A stretch of DNA of 64,000 nucleotides from Adiantum capillus-veneris (taxonomy: Eukaryota; Streptophyta; Polypodiopsida; Polypodiales; Pteridaceae), in the NCBI GenBank assembly GCA_014529385.2, contig CM043959.1, positions 13,174,809 through 13,238,808 of the forward strand, given 5' to 3'. A model generated the notes under the pieces. It had not been told where the DNA came from. It did not search any database and saw only the letters and a program-made list of their open reading frames with translations. The position numbers and the translations under genes were made by a program. Positions 11,335-22,782 of the stretch are shown here, piece after piece (the stretch's first letter is position 1; each line of letters begins with the position of its first letter).

Positions 11335-11990
11335 TTACAATAGCTCAAGTGGAAGTTGACGACGACGATAACTCATCAGACATAACATCACCAAAGACTT
11401 GTTGTACTTTATTCTTAGCATATTCTTGGTACAAAGATCTTGCAAGATTGTCATGGAAATTAGCACCTGAACCAAGGTCATTTTCCACTCCTTGAAGACC
11501 TCCTTCATCGCCTCTTTGAGGTCGGTCAATTGTATCCTTTGCCCTTGTGGAGCAAAGATCTCGAACTTCCACCATAGAGCTTGCTCCAATTCTTTGGCTC
11601 TCTTTGAATGAATTACCAACTACTAAGCTCACTTTGGAATCAAACACCCATTTAATGTCAAAAGCATCATTGTGCGCTTGTATGTAAATATTATGTAACA
11701 CGTACGAGGCACGGTGCCACCGGATCAGGCACATGATGTAGATCCATGTCACATCTCTTTAACAAGATGTGAAACCTTGCCTTTAACATGCCAAATGCTT
11801 TTGCTAAACTGCATTCTCATGCCCGATTGTATGAAATTATAATGGAACTTCTTGCGCGACAAGCCTTCCTTGCACCCTTTGGAAGGACACCAACATATAT
11901 AGTCGACCTGGATAAGTGCAATCTCCCACCAGCAAACAATAATTACCAAGCTCATCTCTAGGACATTTCTAACCCAAGCCATTAATTACA
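11335..11990 (-). pseudogene. PIF/Harbinger-type DDE transposase, C-terminal relic
   Basis: On the minus strand one frame reads LLVGDCTYP (compare the G-D-x-x-Y-P block of Harbinger transposases). The next reads SRKKFHYNFIQSGMRMQFSK (F-N-Y-x-x-S-x-x-R block), and then RWHRASYVLHNIYI matches the C-terminal VLHNI motif. The blocks are in the expected order but in different frames, and the N-terminal half is not visible. Harbinger transposases cut and paste DNA with a DDE active site. The Ser/Thr-rich end (DELSSSSTST) may be outside the original domain. Confidence 0.65.
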
Positions 11991-12990
11991 AGTGAAGTTC
12001 AGGGAGTCATGAATTGACCCTGCCCATCCAACATCGTAGTTCCATACGGAGTTTAATATGGGTTACATTGGGTAACTACATAGGGCTCATGAACATTTAA
12101 CCTGATGCAAGAAAAATATTGAAGGTCTTACCTCCAAACTGTATGGTTTGCGGAAATTTCTAAACACTACAAATGTAGCTCATCACTTTCTTTAGGGAAT
12201 TTCTTTAGGGAACTCATCTTCTATGCATCAATTTCCTTGCTTTCTAGAAACTAGAGGATTTTGATGATGGTGCACATGTGGGTGCATTTGGTTTTGAACA
12301 TGGTTTGGTGCATATCCCCTTCTTGATCATTGCAATGAGCACACACCTTTTTGGACATATTGGTTGGGAGGAGGTCTTCTTCTCTGAAGAGTTGTAACAT
12401 ACATAACATTATGTGTTTTTGCCGATTGCTTTTCTTTGATTTTTGTAGGATGTGTTAATGTTGGCATATATAACATGTGATGGCAATATAGAGAGGGTCT
12501 TAGTTCATGGTCAATGCATAGGTAGTGTCTAGTCTCTTCACATTTTTGGCATGCAAGTGCATATTTGATTGTGCTTTGGTCAATCAAAACTTTACGACAT
12601 CCATAGAAAATACAATATGTTGCATGGGTAATTTCATAAAGTACCATCATTAACGTGTGTGTTAGTTACCATTGTGCCATTAAATGTGTGCAAATGACAT
12701 TAGCACTGCTGCTTCTTGGCTTTGTGAATTGTGACGCGGCTTAGTGCCTAGTAATGCCAATAAGCAATGTATTATATGTGCAAAGAGGGGATTAGGGATA
12801 AGACCAATAATCAAAAGAAAATTAATGATCCAATTGATGTGTTGACAGGTAAGTGAGCAACTTGGGATGACGAGGTGGGTCTGGAGGTGGATGAACTGTG
12901 TTGCATTTATACGCCCGTACCACAAAAAAAAACGTAGAAAACGTCATTATACATCGAAATCTCGAATAATCACCAAATAGCCATTTTATT
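11991..12990. other. Unassigned; minus-strand Cys/His-rich frame
   Basis: No known element is recognised. A minus-strand frame at 12650-12327 contains CQKCEETRHYLCIDHE and CHH, a possible zinc-binding pattern. It could be a leftover of the Harbinger element's second ORF, but that is a guess. Confidence 0.3.
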
Positions 12991-13027
12991 TCTTTTCAAT
13001 CAAAATATCTTTTGATACAAAAAATAT

Positions 13028-13034
13028 TATATAA
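13028..13034 (+). promoter_or_regulatory. TATA box upstream of the kinase-like gene leader
   Basis: TATATAAGG lies about 1.27 kb before the ATG at 14303. A plausible donor (TTGAG followed by GTATAA at 13101) and an acceptor (TCTTGCAG ending 14300) would make most of the intervening DNA one leader intron. Confidence 0.4.
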
Positions 13035-13100
13035 GGACCATCGCCAATTTTGATCAAAACCAGCAACTGCAGGAGGAGCAACAGACAACTGGAGCTTGAG

Positions 13101-14300
13101 GTATAATTTTGAAGTTTACTTTTTCTAATTTGTTTTTGTGTGATGTGCCAGACTCATGTGGTGCCGTTTTTTTTCTCTCACCACAGAGTTGGCTTGCAAG
13201 TTATAGGCCACTTTGTGGTGTGTAGCCATTCGGATCATTCAAGAAGTGGGTAGAAACTAGTCACTTTTCTCGTGATGTGCAGCAACTTGGCTCACTGCAG
13301 AGAAGGGTTTTAGGTTAGACTTAAATCTTCACTTGTGTGGTGCAGTAGTCTATCTCTCACCATAGGGTTGAGTTAGAATTTAGTGGTCCACTCGTGGAGT
13401 GCAATAGGCATGATGCTACACCTCTCACTTTAGAGTGACCTATAGGTTTCTCAATTTTAGATCGACTCAAATCATCGTTTGTATCACATAGAAACGCAAG
13501 AGTTTTGCTCGTCAAAAACAGAGAGTGGAGAGATGCATAGTTTATGCCCTCTTCATTTTTATATAATGCATTTTTATATAACTCTAAAGAAACATCATTT
13601 TTCATCACTAGATGACTTGGTGTTGTCTTGGATGTGGATACATACGACATTTGGCCTGCATCTAAGATTGTTAAATTGTTCGTCGCTGATGTTTGTGTTG
13701 TGAGTTCCACACACTTCATCAGGGATTGGATTGTCATATCATCATTCTTACTACATAGAAATATGAGAGATATGTTTGTCTACCTAAGAGTGGAGAGATG
13801 CATACCTATGCCCTCTTCATCCTAGATACACCACTCATCAATAGATGAATTGATGTAAATATGTACAATGTTTGGCCACAATATAAGATTTGTAAATTAT
13901 TTCCTGATGGTTGTGATGTGCGTTCCACACACTTCATGAGGGATTAGATTGACTAAACTATCAATCAACATTACAACAACGTCCAGGACTTGTGTTGAGC
14001 GTACCTCACACAAGCTAGGTTGTTCACATTCACGCTCTGATTGTTTACGTGTATTATGTAACGCACATAACAGGATCCAGTTCTTGTGATGAGTGTCCCT
14101 CACACTCGTGGCCTGTTCACCTCTCCCCATCTCTCTCTTTGTGTATTCTCCTCTATATTGTACAATGTATGTATGGCAATCATAGCTTATCATCGTTTGC
14201 TATTAATTATGTCAATTATGTATGGATTAGGATCATGACACAATTTTGAAAATTTCCCTCCCCTCTGACAATGTTTATGTTTTAAAATTATATCTTGCAG
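13101..14300 (+). repeat. Probable leader intron filled with hairpin-forming degenerate repeats
   Basis: The stretch is built of diverged tandem units. The first part (13145-13450) has four to five units of about 60-70 bp, each with GTGGTGC-like and CTCTCACCA-like halves that pair. The second (13463-13955) is a duplication of about 260 bp in which GAGAGATGCAT and ATGCCCTCTTC pair. The third (13982-14130) has two units with CTTGTGTTGAG pairing CTCACACAAG and its diverged copy. Loops vary and stems are kept. No ORF with known motifs is present. A similar array precedes the hAT transposase at 25.9-27.0 kb. Confidence 0.55.
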
Positions 14301-14302
14301 CT

Positions 14303-15573
14303 ATGGCGGATATTAAGTTGGCAAAACATCAACAAAATCTGCCTTTGAAGTGATAGTACGTCACTTTCATCACATGCCAGAGCCTAAACTTTGTCGTTGT
14401 CTAAACCCCTCTACTCCGGAACATTATTACTAGTTCACAGAGGCCTTAGCGAAATCTGTATTTGAGCAGCTTCAACACGCATTTACGCCTGCTGCTTTTG
14501 ACATATCTCTAATGACATCAGGTTCATTATTGAACATGGTCAAGCAGTCTATTGGACAAATTGAGAATATTTTTCAAGATCTAAAAAATTGTGAAATCAT
14601 TACTTTGCCAGGCATAGCTACTCCCATACAACTTGTGCAACATTTGTATGTTGAGTTCAAGAGCAAGGGAAAGCTAGAAAGAGTAGCAAAACGCACGAGA
14701 GTGGAAGTCAGCTCTTTCGATGCTACAGAAGAGCCAGAAACTACGGTTAGAATAAAGCTTGTTGCTAGTGCCACTCTCGCTCTTGATCAGTCTCAGCTCC
14801 CCCTTGTATTCCATCTTTTGCCAGAAACTGCAATCTTCAAGATACAAGCTCCGCAGTTGGGAGAAGGGAGATGGGCACACGTGAATTGTGTAGCTGTCAC
14901 ACATCCTACGTTTAAAGAGACACTGTATGCGGCAAAGATCTTCAAAGTCCACTTGCATGGACCCATAGTGGATGAACGGGTCATGGATGAAGCCACAGTT
15001 TTGGGTATTGCTCATCGCGGCATTATTTATCCACTTGCCATGGTCCGACACATTGAGCGTCCAATGCTCATTTCATGTTTTTGGAATGGTGGCCATGTAG
15101 AGCAGTGGATAAGACAATGCACTTCAGATGGCAATCAACTTGCCTTCGCAATTATGTAACCACTGAAGGAACAATAGAGTTGTTCCAAAATAAAATTTTA
15201 CAAGTAATAAACGCTCTTCTTCAGACCCTAAAGTATCTACATGTGCACGACTCTCTCCACAATGACCTTCACTCCCGCAACATGATGCTTCACTTTGAAC
15301 AGAGGGGGTCTATGCACGCATTGTGGATTGGGTATCATGTACAAAGACCAAAACAACGACATGCTTTCCTTCTCTTTGCAGCTTTCAAATAGAAACTAGA
15401 AAGCAGAGTGAGAGAGATTTTCATGGGCTGCCCCAGAATACATATCTACTAATCCCCCTCCATGGAATAAAGCCATGGATATCCATTCCATGTGTCATAC
15501 TTGTAAACGACTCTTGAAGTGCATGTCAGTGCCACAAGAGAAAAACAAAAGGGATTTTTTAAGCAATGTACTT
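14303..15573 (+). pseudogene. Protein-kinase-like gene, part before the CACTA insertion
   Basis: The frame from 14512 reads LGEGRWAHV (glycine-rich loop), YAAKIFK (VAIK lysine), DEATVLG (helix C Glu) and SCFWNGGHVEQWI. After a frame change near 15140 comes LHVHDSLHNDLHSRNMML, the catalytic loop with Asp and Asn but HND instead of HRD. Another shift gives IVDWVSC, where DFG is expected, and a third gives WAAPEYISTNPPPWNKAMDI (APE motif and the following Asp). The subdomain order is complete, so this was a whole kinase-like domain. The DFG Asp is kept but FG is WV. Three frame changes, a stop at 15157 and the insertion make this copy a pseudogene. The family is not one I can name. Confidence 0.75.
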
Positions 15574-15594
15574 CACTACAAGAGGTTGTGTGCT

Positions 15595-15825
15595 CTTGTG
15601 ACGCTGTTAGCGACGGAAATACACTGGGTTTTTATAACCCCCGGCGTCGCTAAAACCGTCGCTACGAGCGTCGCTACGAGAGCGACGCTATAGGCGTCGC
15701 TATATAGAGACACTCATAGCTACGCTCATAGCGACGCTTATAGTGACGTTTACACTGCAGACTATAGCGACGCTCATAGCGACGCTACAGAGCCATAAAT
15801 AGCGACGATTATAGCGACGCCCGAG
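15595..15825. repeat. Left subterminal repeats of the CACTA element
   Basis: More than ten copies of a GCGACGCT / AGCGTCGC motif occur in both orientations, often as CATAGCGACGCT. The right end (22515-22630) has the same motif. Confidence 0.85.
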
Positions 15826-16185
15826 AGAATTTTTTTTTGGTGACAGGGCATTGAATGCCCTGCCACCCATCAACCATATTGTACTTGATTCACTTTTTAA
15901 AAAAAGTGCAAGGGTAGATAATAGACCCAAAATAGTCACCCACAAGACACATTGTTTGCAAAATTGACAATTGTACACATCATAGGCAAAATGAATTGAT
16001 TGGAAAATGTAATAATGACAATTGTACAACATCATAGGCATAAAGAATTGATTGGCAAAAGGAACTGCGGTGACAAATGTAATAATATACATGGTTCAAA
16101 AAGACGTATAAAATCCGTCTCATGATACATAAGCTATGAGAAACCCTAAACTAATGCTATCTAGCTACGGCTAAACTGACGTCGT

Positions 16186-17495
16186 CTAGTCAGACGTCTC
16201 ATCGCGTCCAAGCGGCGTATCTGTCGGATTCTGCAAAAAAAGACAATAAGACAGCTTTCAGTAAGTATAAACATATAACGACATTTATAAAACAATACAA
16301 AAAATAAAAAAGAGTAAACCCTAATACTAACCATGCCGCCGCGAGAACTGAGAATGTCCATCAGGGCGTTTAAGCCCTTCCTGCCTACGTACTCGCGCTT
16401 GTACGGTGTGGGATCACGTCCTGTCATCGACCACTGTCAAAACATACAAAGATTTCATTTAGTTAGAATTAAAAAACTCATAAACCCTAAACTATCGAAC
16501 ATAAAGAGCAATGTGAAAACACTTACAAAATCGGCCTCAAATGATGCCCATCCACCGCTCCCCAAGTGGTGCGAGCTCCCTGCCTCTACTCGCGCTCTGG
16601 CTGCATCCTTTTGTTGCTTCCACTTGTCGGGATTCTCGCGCGCTGCTTTCTTCGCATTCTTCCAATCTTCTTTGGCCAGCCAATCTGGCCTGTTCCACCC
16701 ATTCTTGATTGCTTTTTGCACTTCGGAACGCTTGTGTTTGCAGTATTCGCGCATTCGAATCTTCATCAGGTCTTCATTGAAGCGCTGATCCCGTGTTGGA
16801 ACGGGAAACTCATCATGAAGTATGCTGATGACTCTGTTTTTTAAATCACTTGGTACTTCACTCCATTTGTTTAGTATGTAGTGTCTAAACAGATGAGAGC
16901 AAAGACCACGCATGCGCAAGATCACCTTCTTGCCGTCATCATCCATGATGATGCCGCCGCTGAAGTCGATGGAGTAAGACAAGCCCTCTGGCCGGTGACG
17001 CGTGAACCTGGGTGTCCCGGCAGGGGTCTCTAGCGGCGTGTCGATGGGGGTACGAACGTCAGGTGTCTCCACCGGAGTCTGGGCCCCGAAGCGAGGAGTG
17101 TCGAGTGGGGTGGCTCCTGGCGGAGTAGGTAGAGGTGTGTAGCTTCTAGGAACAGTCAGCCGTGCAAAACCTGGCATAGATGGCGATGCTGTGGCTGGTG
17201 TGGGGGCGGGCAAAGAAGGGGAGGGTAAAGAGCCTCGTCGAACACGAGGCGGTGTGGAGGCATCGGTGGCGGAATCCCCACAACAACCGCCACCGCCACC
17301 ACTAGAGCGCCGGTGTCTAGACGAGTGTGAAGCTCGTCTCGTCGACGCCAAAGCTTCGGAGCGCGTCGAATAATATGAAAGAGAGGGAGATGCGGATGGA
17401 GTAGGAACGCGCGATGATGCGCCAGAGCGATGACGCTCCACGTACCACTGTCTCTGCTGCGGTGACAAAGAAGAAAGAAACTCCTCATCATCCAT
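16186..17495 (-). CDS. CACTA second gene, plant transposase (Ptta/En-Spm, TNPA-like)
   Basis: Three exons can be read: 17495-16527, 16433-16332 and 16230-16186. All introns are GT-AG and in phase 0, giving about 371 residues. The start MDDEEFLSSLSPQQRQWYVE follows an AATGCAG acceptor. The N-terminal 170 residues are Ser/Pro/Thr-rich with repeated TP-x-x-TP motifs. The rest is helical and basic (LKNRVISILHDEF, NEDLMKIRMREYCKHKRSEV, WNRPDWLAKEDWKNAKKAAR), the pattern of the transposase-24 family (PF03004). The second exon reads WSMTGRDPTPYKREYVGRKG. In En/Spm the corresponding protein binds the subterminal repeats and helps the transposase. Domain naming is from memory of the family; the splice model is read from sequence. 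Confidence 0.8.
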
Positions 17496-17871
17496 ACCTG
17501 CATTAAACACACAAATATTTAAACTTAATATTGAATGAATAGAGTAGACAATGACACAAAGACCATTAAATACAATGACGTAATGACGCATATAAATACA
17601 ATGACGCAATGAATTGAATGATAGAAGAGGCAAGTCGAAAACTCAGAATTTTCAATCAAAAGATGTGAGCGCGAGTAGAAAAGAGCGTTATACACCATGG
17701 AAGGTACTTAGAGAGCCAGAGCTTTTACAACACGGAGCAAAATTGTTCAAATACAATATTTGTGGCTTTAAGAGATCTCTCTCTCATCCTCGCATAACTC
17801 ATCATAACTTCCTATATCTATATAGAGCTCTCTGTTTAAACACATATCCTCTGTTTCATTTTGTAGCTCCT

Positions 17872-20421
17872 CTACATAGCGTGTCCCGGGATTTATCAAA
17901 TCCGTCTAGCCACTCTCCAATGTACACTAGGGACTCTGATACCAACCAACCTTCTGCCATGCTACCCTCCGGACGTGCCTTTTGACGCACATATCCCTTA
18001 AGCGTTTTCATGAAACGTTCTAAGAAGAACATCCATCTGGAATGAACTGTGCCAGCTATTTCCACCTCATCAACTATGTGAACAAGAAGATGCACCTGAA
18101 TGGTTAGCATTGTAGTAGGAAAATGTTTCTCAAACATGCACACAAGCTCCACAGCATTTAGTTTGGCGAATGGTATGGAGTCTACGTTGATCTCCTTTTG
18201 TGAGATCCATTGCACCAGCTTTGCAAGTTTGTAGATTGTGTTACGGATGTTGAGAGACAAACATCCCTCAATGGCAACCGGTAAAATAAACTGTAAAGTA
18301 TGTACAGCAATGATATTAAAGTCCACATTTTATGCAATGATATTAAAGTCCACTATGAACGTACCTGACACATTTTATGCCAATCGTGTGACTTCAAACC
18401 GGTAAGCTTTCCTTCTTTAGTAAAACACGTTCGGAGCGAGTGCATTACGCCAGTGGGGGTCCGCAAAGATCGAATGGTCTCTTTTACTTTGCGTTCTTGG
18501 GCTCCTGTGAAAATCCATGGTGCTTTAGGGAGTTTTATCGATCCATCAGACGCTGTTTGCGGCCAATATTGCTCCATACGATCCACATTTCTAAGGTCAA
18601 CTCTGGCTCCCAAAGTATCTTTCTTGCCGGTCAGATGGTCCCATAGTAGATTACCCACATTCTTGAATATGTGCATTGGATCAAGCAAGTGATTGATCAT
18701 GAGTCGGGGCCAGTATGGTAACTCGTACCATAGAGATAGTCTCTTCATCCCTGGAGGCAATCCGTCATCGCACATCTCCTTCTGCTCTAACCATGCTTGT
18801 GCAGACATCCTTGGTGGCTCTCTTCCCAAAAATCCGTCGCGTAACACATGATTCTCTGGAAGATATGCTTGATGACCTTCGTAGATTTGCTTCTTCAGTG
18901 AGGGTGCCCTACGTGCATTCAGTCTAGGTCCACATGTGACACATGCTCTGTATCCGCTTGTTTGAAGCCCTGCATGTATACACATGATAATAGATCAACT
19001 ATGGGAAAAAACAAGATTTACAGTGTCTGAGTGAGGAGTGTCAATAGATCACCTGAGCATTCTGTTAGCCCGGGATAGTCATGCATGGTCCACATTAGAA
19101 TGCCTCTGATCAAAGCATTACGTCGTCCTGTGTGTCGGCTCATATCCACCACCTCTATGCCAATCCACAATTGTTGTAGCTCTTCCAATAGTGGACGAAG
19201 ATACACATCCATATTCCACACTTTATATCGCCCTGGCACAATCAAGCTTAGCCATAGGTGCCCCTTCTTCGTAGTCAACCACGGGGGAATGTTGTAGTTG
19301 ACGATGACAACGGGCCATACACTGTAAGATGTTGATCTTTGACCAAATGGATTTACGCCATCCATAGCCAGGCCTAAGCGCAAATTTCGAGCTTCCCTGG
19401 CAAAATCCGACCATGTTCCATCTATATGTTTCCACGCTACGCAATCTGCAGGAATTCGTAGCACACCATCCGAAGATTTATTCTCCTCATGCCATGATGC
19501 TAGGGCGGCCATGGACTTACATTCGAAGAAATGCTTGATGCGAGGAAGCAGAGGGAAATGTCGCAAAACCTTTTGTGGAATTTTTGTCCCGTGGAGATCT
19601 ACTCGATATCTTTCAGAATCACATTTCGGACACTTCTCCATGTCTATGTATTCCCCTCTGAAAAGAATGCAGTCATTAGGACAAGCGTGGATAGAATTGT
19701 AATCCATCCCCAAGTTTCGTAAAATCTTTCTTGCTTCATCTCGAGAATCTGGCATCACATTGTCAGCTGGTAGTATGTGCTCTTTAAGCAATCTACACAA
19801 CATAAAAATATGATACAGTCGTGTAAAAATCTATCAGATCATTATACATTTAGAGTTTTATTAAAGTAAACTAATTGTAATAGATCACCTGAAAAGCGCT
19901 GTGACGCTAGTGTCACTCCATCCAAACTTTGCTTGCATGTTGAGAAGAACCAGGAGTGCTTTCAATCTAGACATACTTGCTCCATTATACAATGGCGTAT
20001 CGGCTTCACTTTTCATATCATCATAGATAAGCCTTTCTGAATCCATGATCGTCTCGATCATTTCATCGATCTCGGGCTCAAACATTGCCTCGTTGGGAAT
20101 GTGCTCTGCATGATCATCCCCCGAGCTGTCAGAGGCTACATCTTGTGGCCTCACATATGCTGCTTGGCCAAAGCGCCTGCGAACACGTCTATTGGGTTGC
20201 AAGATTGCTTCTTGTTGGCCAGCGTCAGAGTCCGACGAGTTATAATTGGCAACAACTCGATCTATAATAGATGGATCGAACTCGCCAAATTCGCGAACGT
20301 GCTGCAAAGAAACACGTCTTGTCCGTCGCACAGCATGCTTGCATTGATTACAAGGACATAAGACCCTTGTTGAGAGATAGGTGTTTCGGTTGGACGGTCC
20401 CACATCCTCGTCACTACTCAT
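17872..20421 (-). CDS. CACTA transposase (TNPD-like, Transposase_21 with DUF4218)
   Basis: Four exons fit: 20421-19889, 19792-19053, 18969-18365 and 18290 to about 17872. GT-AG boundaries and phases agree across all three junctions. Exon 1 has CPCNQC of the transposase-associated domain. Exon 2 has IHACPNDCILFRGEYIDMEK, CPKC, AMDGVNPFGQ and a tail ending MWTMHDYPGLTECSG. Exon 3 starts LQTSGYRACVTCGPRLN and holds LLDPMHIFKNVGNLLWDHL and KSHDWHKM. Exon 4 (FILPVAIEGC, MAEGWLVSESL) matches DUF4218. This protein cuts the element ends. It stops at 17872, earlier than some relatives; a further exon cannot be excluded. Confidence 0.88.
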
Positions 20422-20483
20422 AATGAGGATAAAAAACTTATAACCTGGACAACAAATTTAATATTCTATTGGCATTCTTCGTC

Positions 20484-20593
<110 letters not shown>

Positions 20594-20869
20594 CTCACAT
20601 TCTCTAGTCATGTCCAATCCCCGCACACCTCGGTCTAGAGGTGCACGGAGATCAGAACCACCGGGTTATAATCTCGTCTTTATTGGTCAATACCTATAGT
20701 TGTGGGTACAAGAAATCTACACACCCACGTCTACATGATACTGCATGTAGTGGACAAAACCCCTTTGCCTCTTCTCTAGCTGTAGCACTTCACAGCATCT
20801 TAACATCTTTTCACAGTAGATCTTTTCACTGTTCGTCTAACTCTAAACCCTAAACCGTAAGTAATTCTT

Positions 20870-21024
20870 GCGTGGACTCGATCTAACGTAAATAAGCGTA
20901 AATCTAAATAAACGTAAATCTAACTAAAAATAAACATAAATCTAATTTAACGTAAGTCTACATCTAACCTAATCTTTAACGTCTTTTGGGATAGTTTCCT
21001 ACGACGTTAAAACTCTCTTCTTCT

Positions 21025-21057
<33 letters not shown>

Positions 21058-21735
21058 ACCTAAATAAACCTAAGTCTAATCTAATATAACATAAATCTAA
21101 ATCTAACGTAAATTATGTTATATTAAAAACAAAGAACTAAACTAACAGGGATTATAAGAACCTTAAAACTGATTTAACACATAATTTTTCACATAACTCG
21201 GCAAGAGTTGGCATTCTCATCACTAAAGATGTGAGAGTTAACTTCCGGCGGTGACGCTGCCTCATCTCCATCCACATCTGACGACAGCAATTGGCCCTTT
21301 AGACCGTTCTTGCTCTTGTTACTAACTTTGAAGTTGTTGTTAAATGACTAGAGGTTGTCTAGATGGTCATTGTGTCGGGGATGTAGTGACTCTTGCCGCC
21401 CTGAAGATCCACCTTCTTCCCTATCTTCTGAAGACATTTCACCAGTACTTTTGGATCGACGGAGCCCACCATGAGTGAAGGCAACAATACCCTATATTCC
21501 ATTGAGGGCTTTCTTCACCCGCTTCATGCAGGCATCGCAGTCTATGGAGACCTAAATCTAATCTAATATAACGTAAATCTAAATCTAGCGTAAATAAACG
21601 TAAATCTAGTTAAAAATAAACCTAAATCTAATTTAATGTAAGTCTACATATAACCTAATCTTTAACGTCTTTTAAGATAGTTTCCTACGACGTTATAACT
21701 CTCTTCCTTCTTGTGTGTGTGCGCGTGTGTGGATG
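20870..21735. repeat. Duplicated ~170-bp segment of the CACTA subterminal region
   Basis: A segment with GTAAATCTAA-type repeats and the string TTTCCTACGACGTTA (about 20880-21040) recurs at about 21550-21715, and TTTCCTACGACGTTAAA recurs again near 21885. The DNA between them has no ORF. GTAAATCTAA-like decamers are repeated many times. Confidence 0.75.
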
Positions 21736-21928
21736 TGTGTGCCAATAAAAAGAGATAAATGGTATAACCTTTCTATCACCCATGCCAAGTATGATAGATT
21801 GATTATGCCATTTCCCTCTTGAATAATAGGTCTTGAGTTCAACTCCTCGTCGGCTAGATCTTTAGGTCTTTTAATTTTAATTAGTTTCCTACGACGTTAA
21901 ATTAGTTTCTCTCTCTTTCTCTCTCAAT

Positions 21929-22135
21929 GTGTGTGCGTTTTTTTGGATCGTATGCATGTTTTCTCTCTCTTTTCCTCTCTCAATGTGTGCGTTTTTTGTT
22001 TATGCATGTTCTCTCTCTCTTTTCCTCTCTCAATGCGTGCGTTTTTTGTTTATGCATGCTCTCTCTCTCTTTTCCTCTCTCAATGTGTGTGTGCATTCTT
22101 TGTTTATGTATGTGTGTGTGCGTTTTTGTTTTTGT
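21929..22135. repeat. ~60-bp tandem repeat in the CACTA 5' region
   Basis: Three to four units carry TTTTCCTCTCTCAATG, a TGTGTGCG-like run, TTTTTTGTTTATGCATG and CTCTCTCTC. The long open frames across this zone come from the low-complexity repeats and are not genes. Confidence 0.8.
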
Positions 22136-22137
22136 TT

Positions 22138-22140
<3 letters not shown>

Positions 22141-22198
<58 letters not shown>

Positions 22199-22202
22199 AA
22201 CA

Positions 22203-22253
<51 letters not shown>

Positions 22254-22323
22254 GGAGAGAGAAAGAGGGGAAGGGAACATGAGAATGAGGAGAGGGAAGG
22301 AGCATACCTGCTCTCCTTCCTCT

Positions 22324-22373
<50 letters not shown>

Positions 22374-22375
22374 AG

Positions 22376-22418
<43 letters not shown>
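22141..22418. repeat. Cluster of (CT)n, (GT)n and (GA)n tracts
   Basis: CT at 22141-22195, GT at 22206-22233, GA at 22233-22252, GT at about 22327-22371 and GA at about 22380-22418 alternate within 280 bp. Confidence 0.9.
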
Positions 22419-22425
<7 letters not shown>

Positions 22426-22459
22426 AGAGCGTTACCTGCTCCTTGCTTGAGGGCGCCGA

Positions 22460-22488
22460 AAAACTCAGATCTGAGATCTGAGTTTTTG
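22460..22488. repeat. Near-perfect palindrome with 14-bp arms
   Basis: AAAAACTCAGATCT, one G, then AGATCTGAGTTTTT. It lies 160 bp inside the right end of the CACTA element. Confidence 0.85.
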
Positions 22489-22650
22489 GGCGCGCTCGGT
22501 TATTTTTTTAGCCCAGCCGACGTCGCTATGAGCGTCGCTATGAGCGTCGCAAATGTCTTTGTAAATTTGCGACGCTCATAGCGATGCCGGGATTTTTTTT
22601 TTTGAGCGTCGCTGTGTGAGCGTCGCTAATATGAATAGCCTCTTGTAGTG

Positions 22651-22782
22651 CTTACCCACCTTGAGAGTGGCAAGCAAAACAATCCCTCAACCCGACCTAA
22701 TGCTTTTGATCTTTCTCTCTGTCTAAACGGTGCCCAGAGTGGGCTACAACATTGTAATGATTTCTGGTCTACGACCAGCTGA
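22651..22782 (+). pseudogene. Protein-kinase-like gene, part after the CACTA insertion
   Basis: Directly after the transposon the same reading frame resumes: THLESGKQNNPSTRPNAFDL, with the Pro-x-x-Arg-Pro of kinase subdomain XI, then a TGA at 22780. Left and right parts join in frame at the CTT target duplication, so the pre-insertion allele read through this site. From 22783 to 23940 the strand has further short frames, one with a heptad-like HDKILELEIELSETQSKLG, which may be later exons or unrelated. Confidence 0.7.

Noticed and set aside
13145-14130. Intronic snoRNA (box C/D) cluster
   Set aside because: TGATGA-like words occur (for example at 14086), but no CTGA box lies at the proper distance with a closing stem, so I keep only the hairpin-repeat description.
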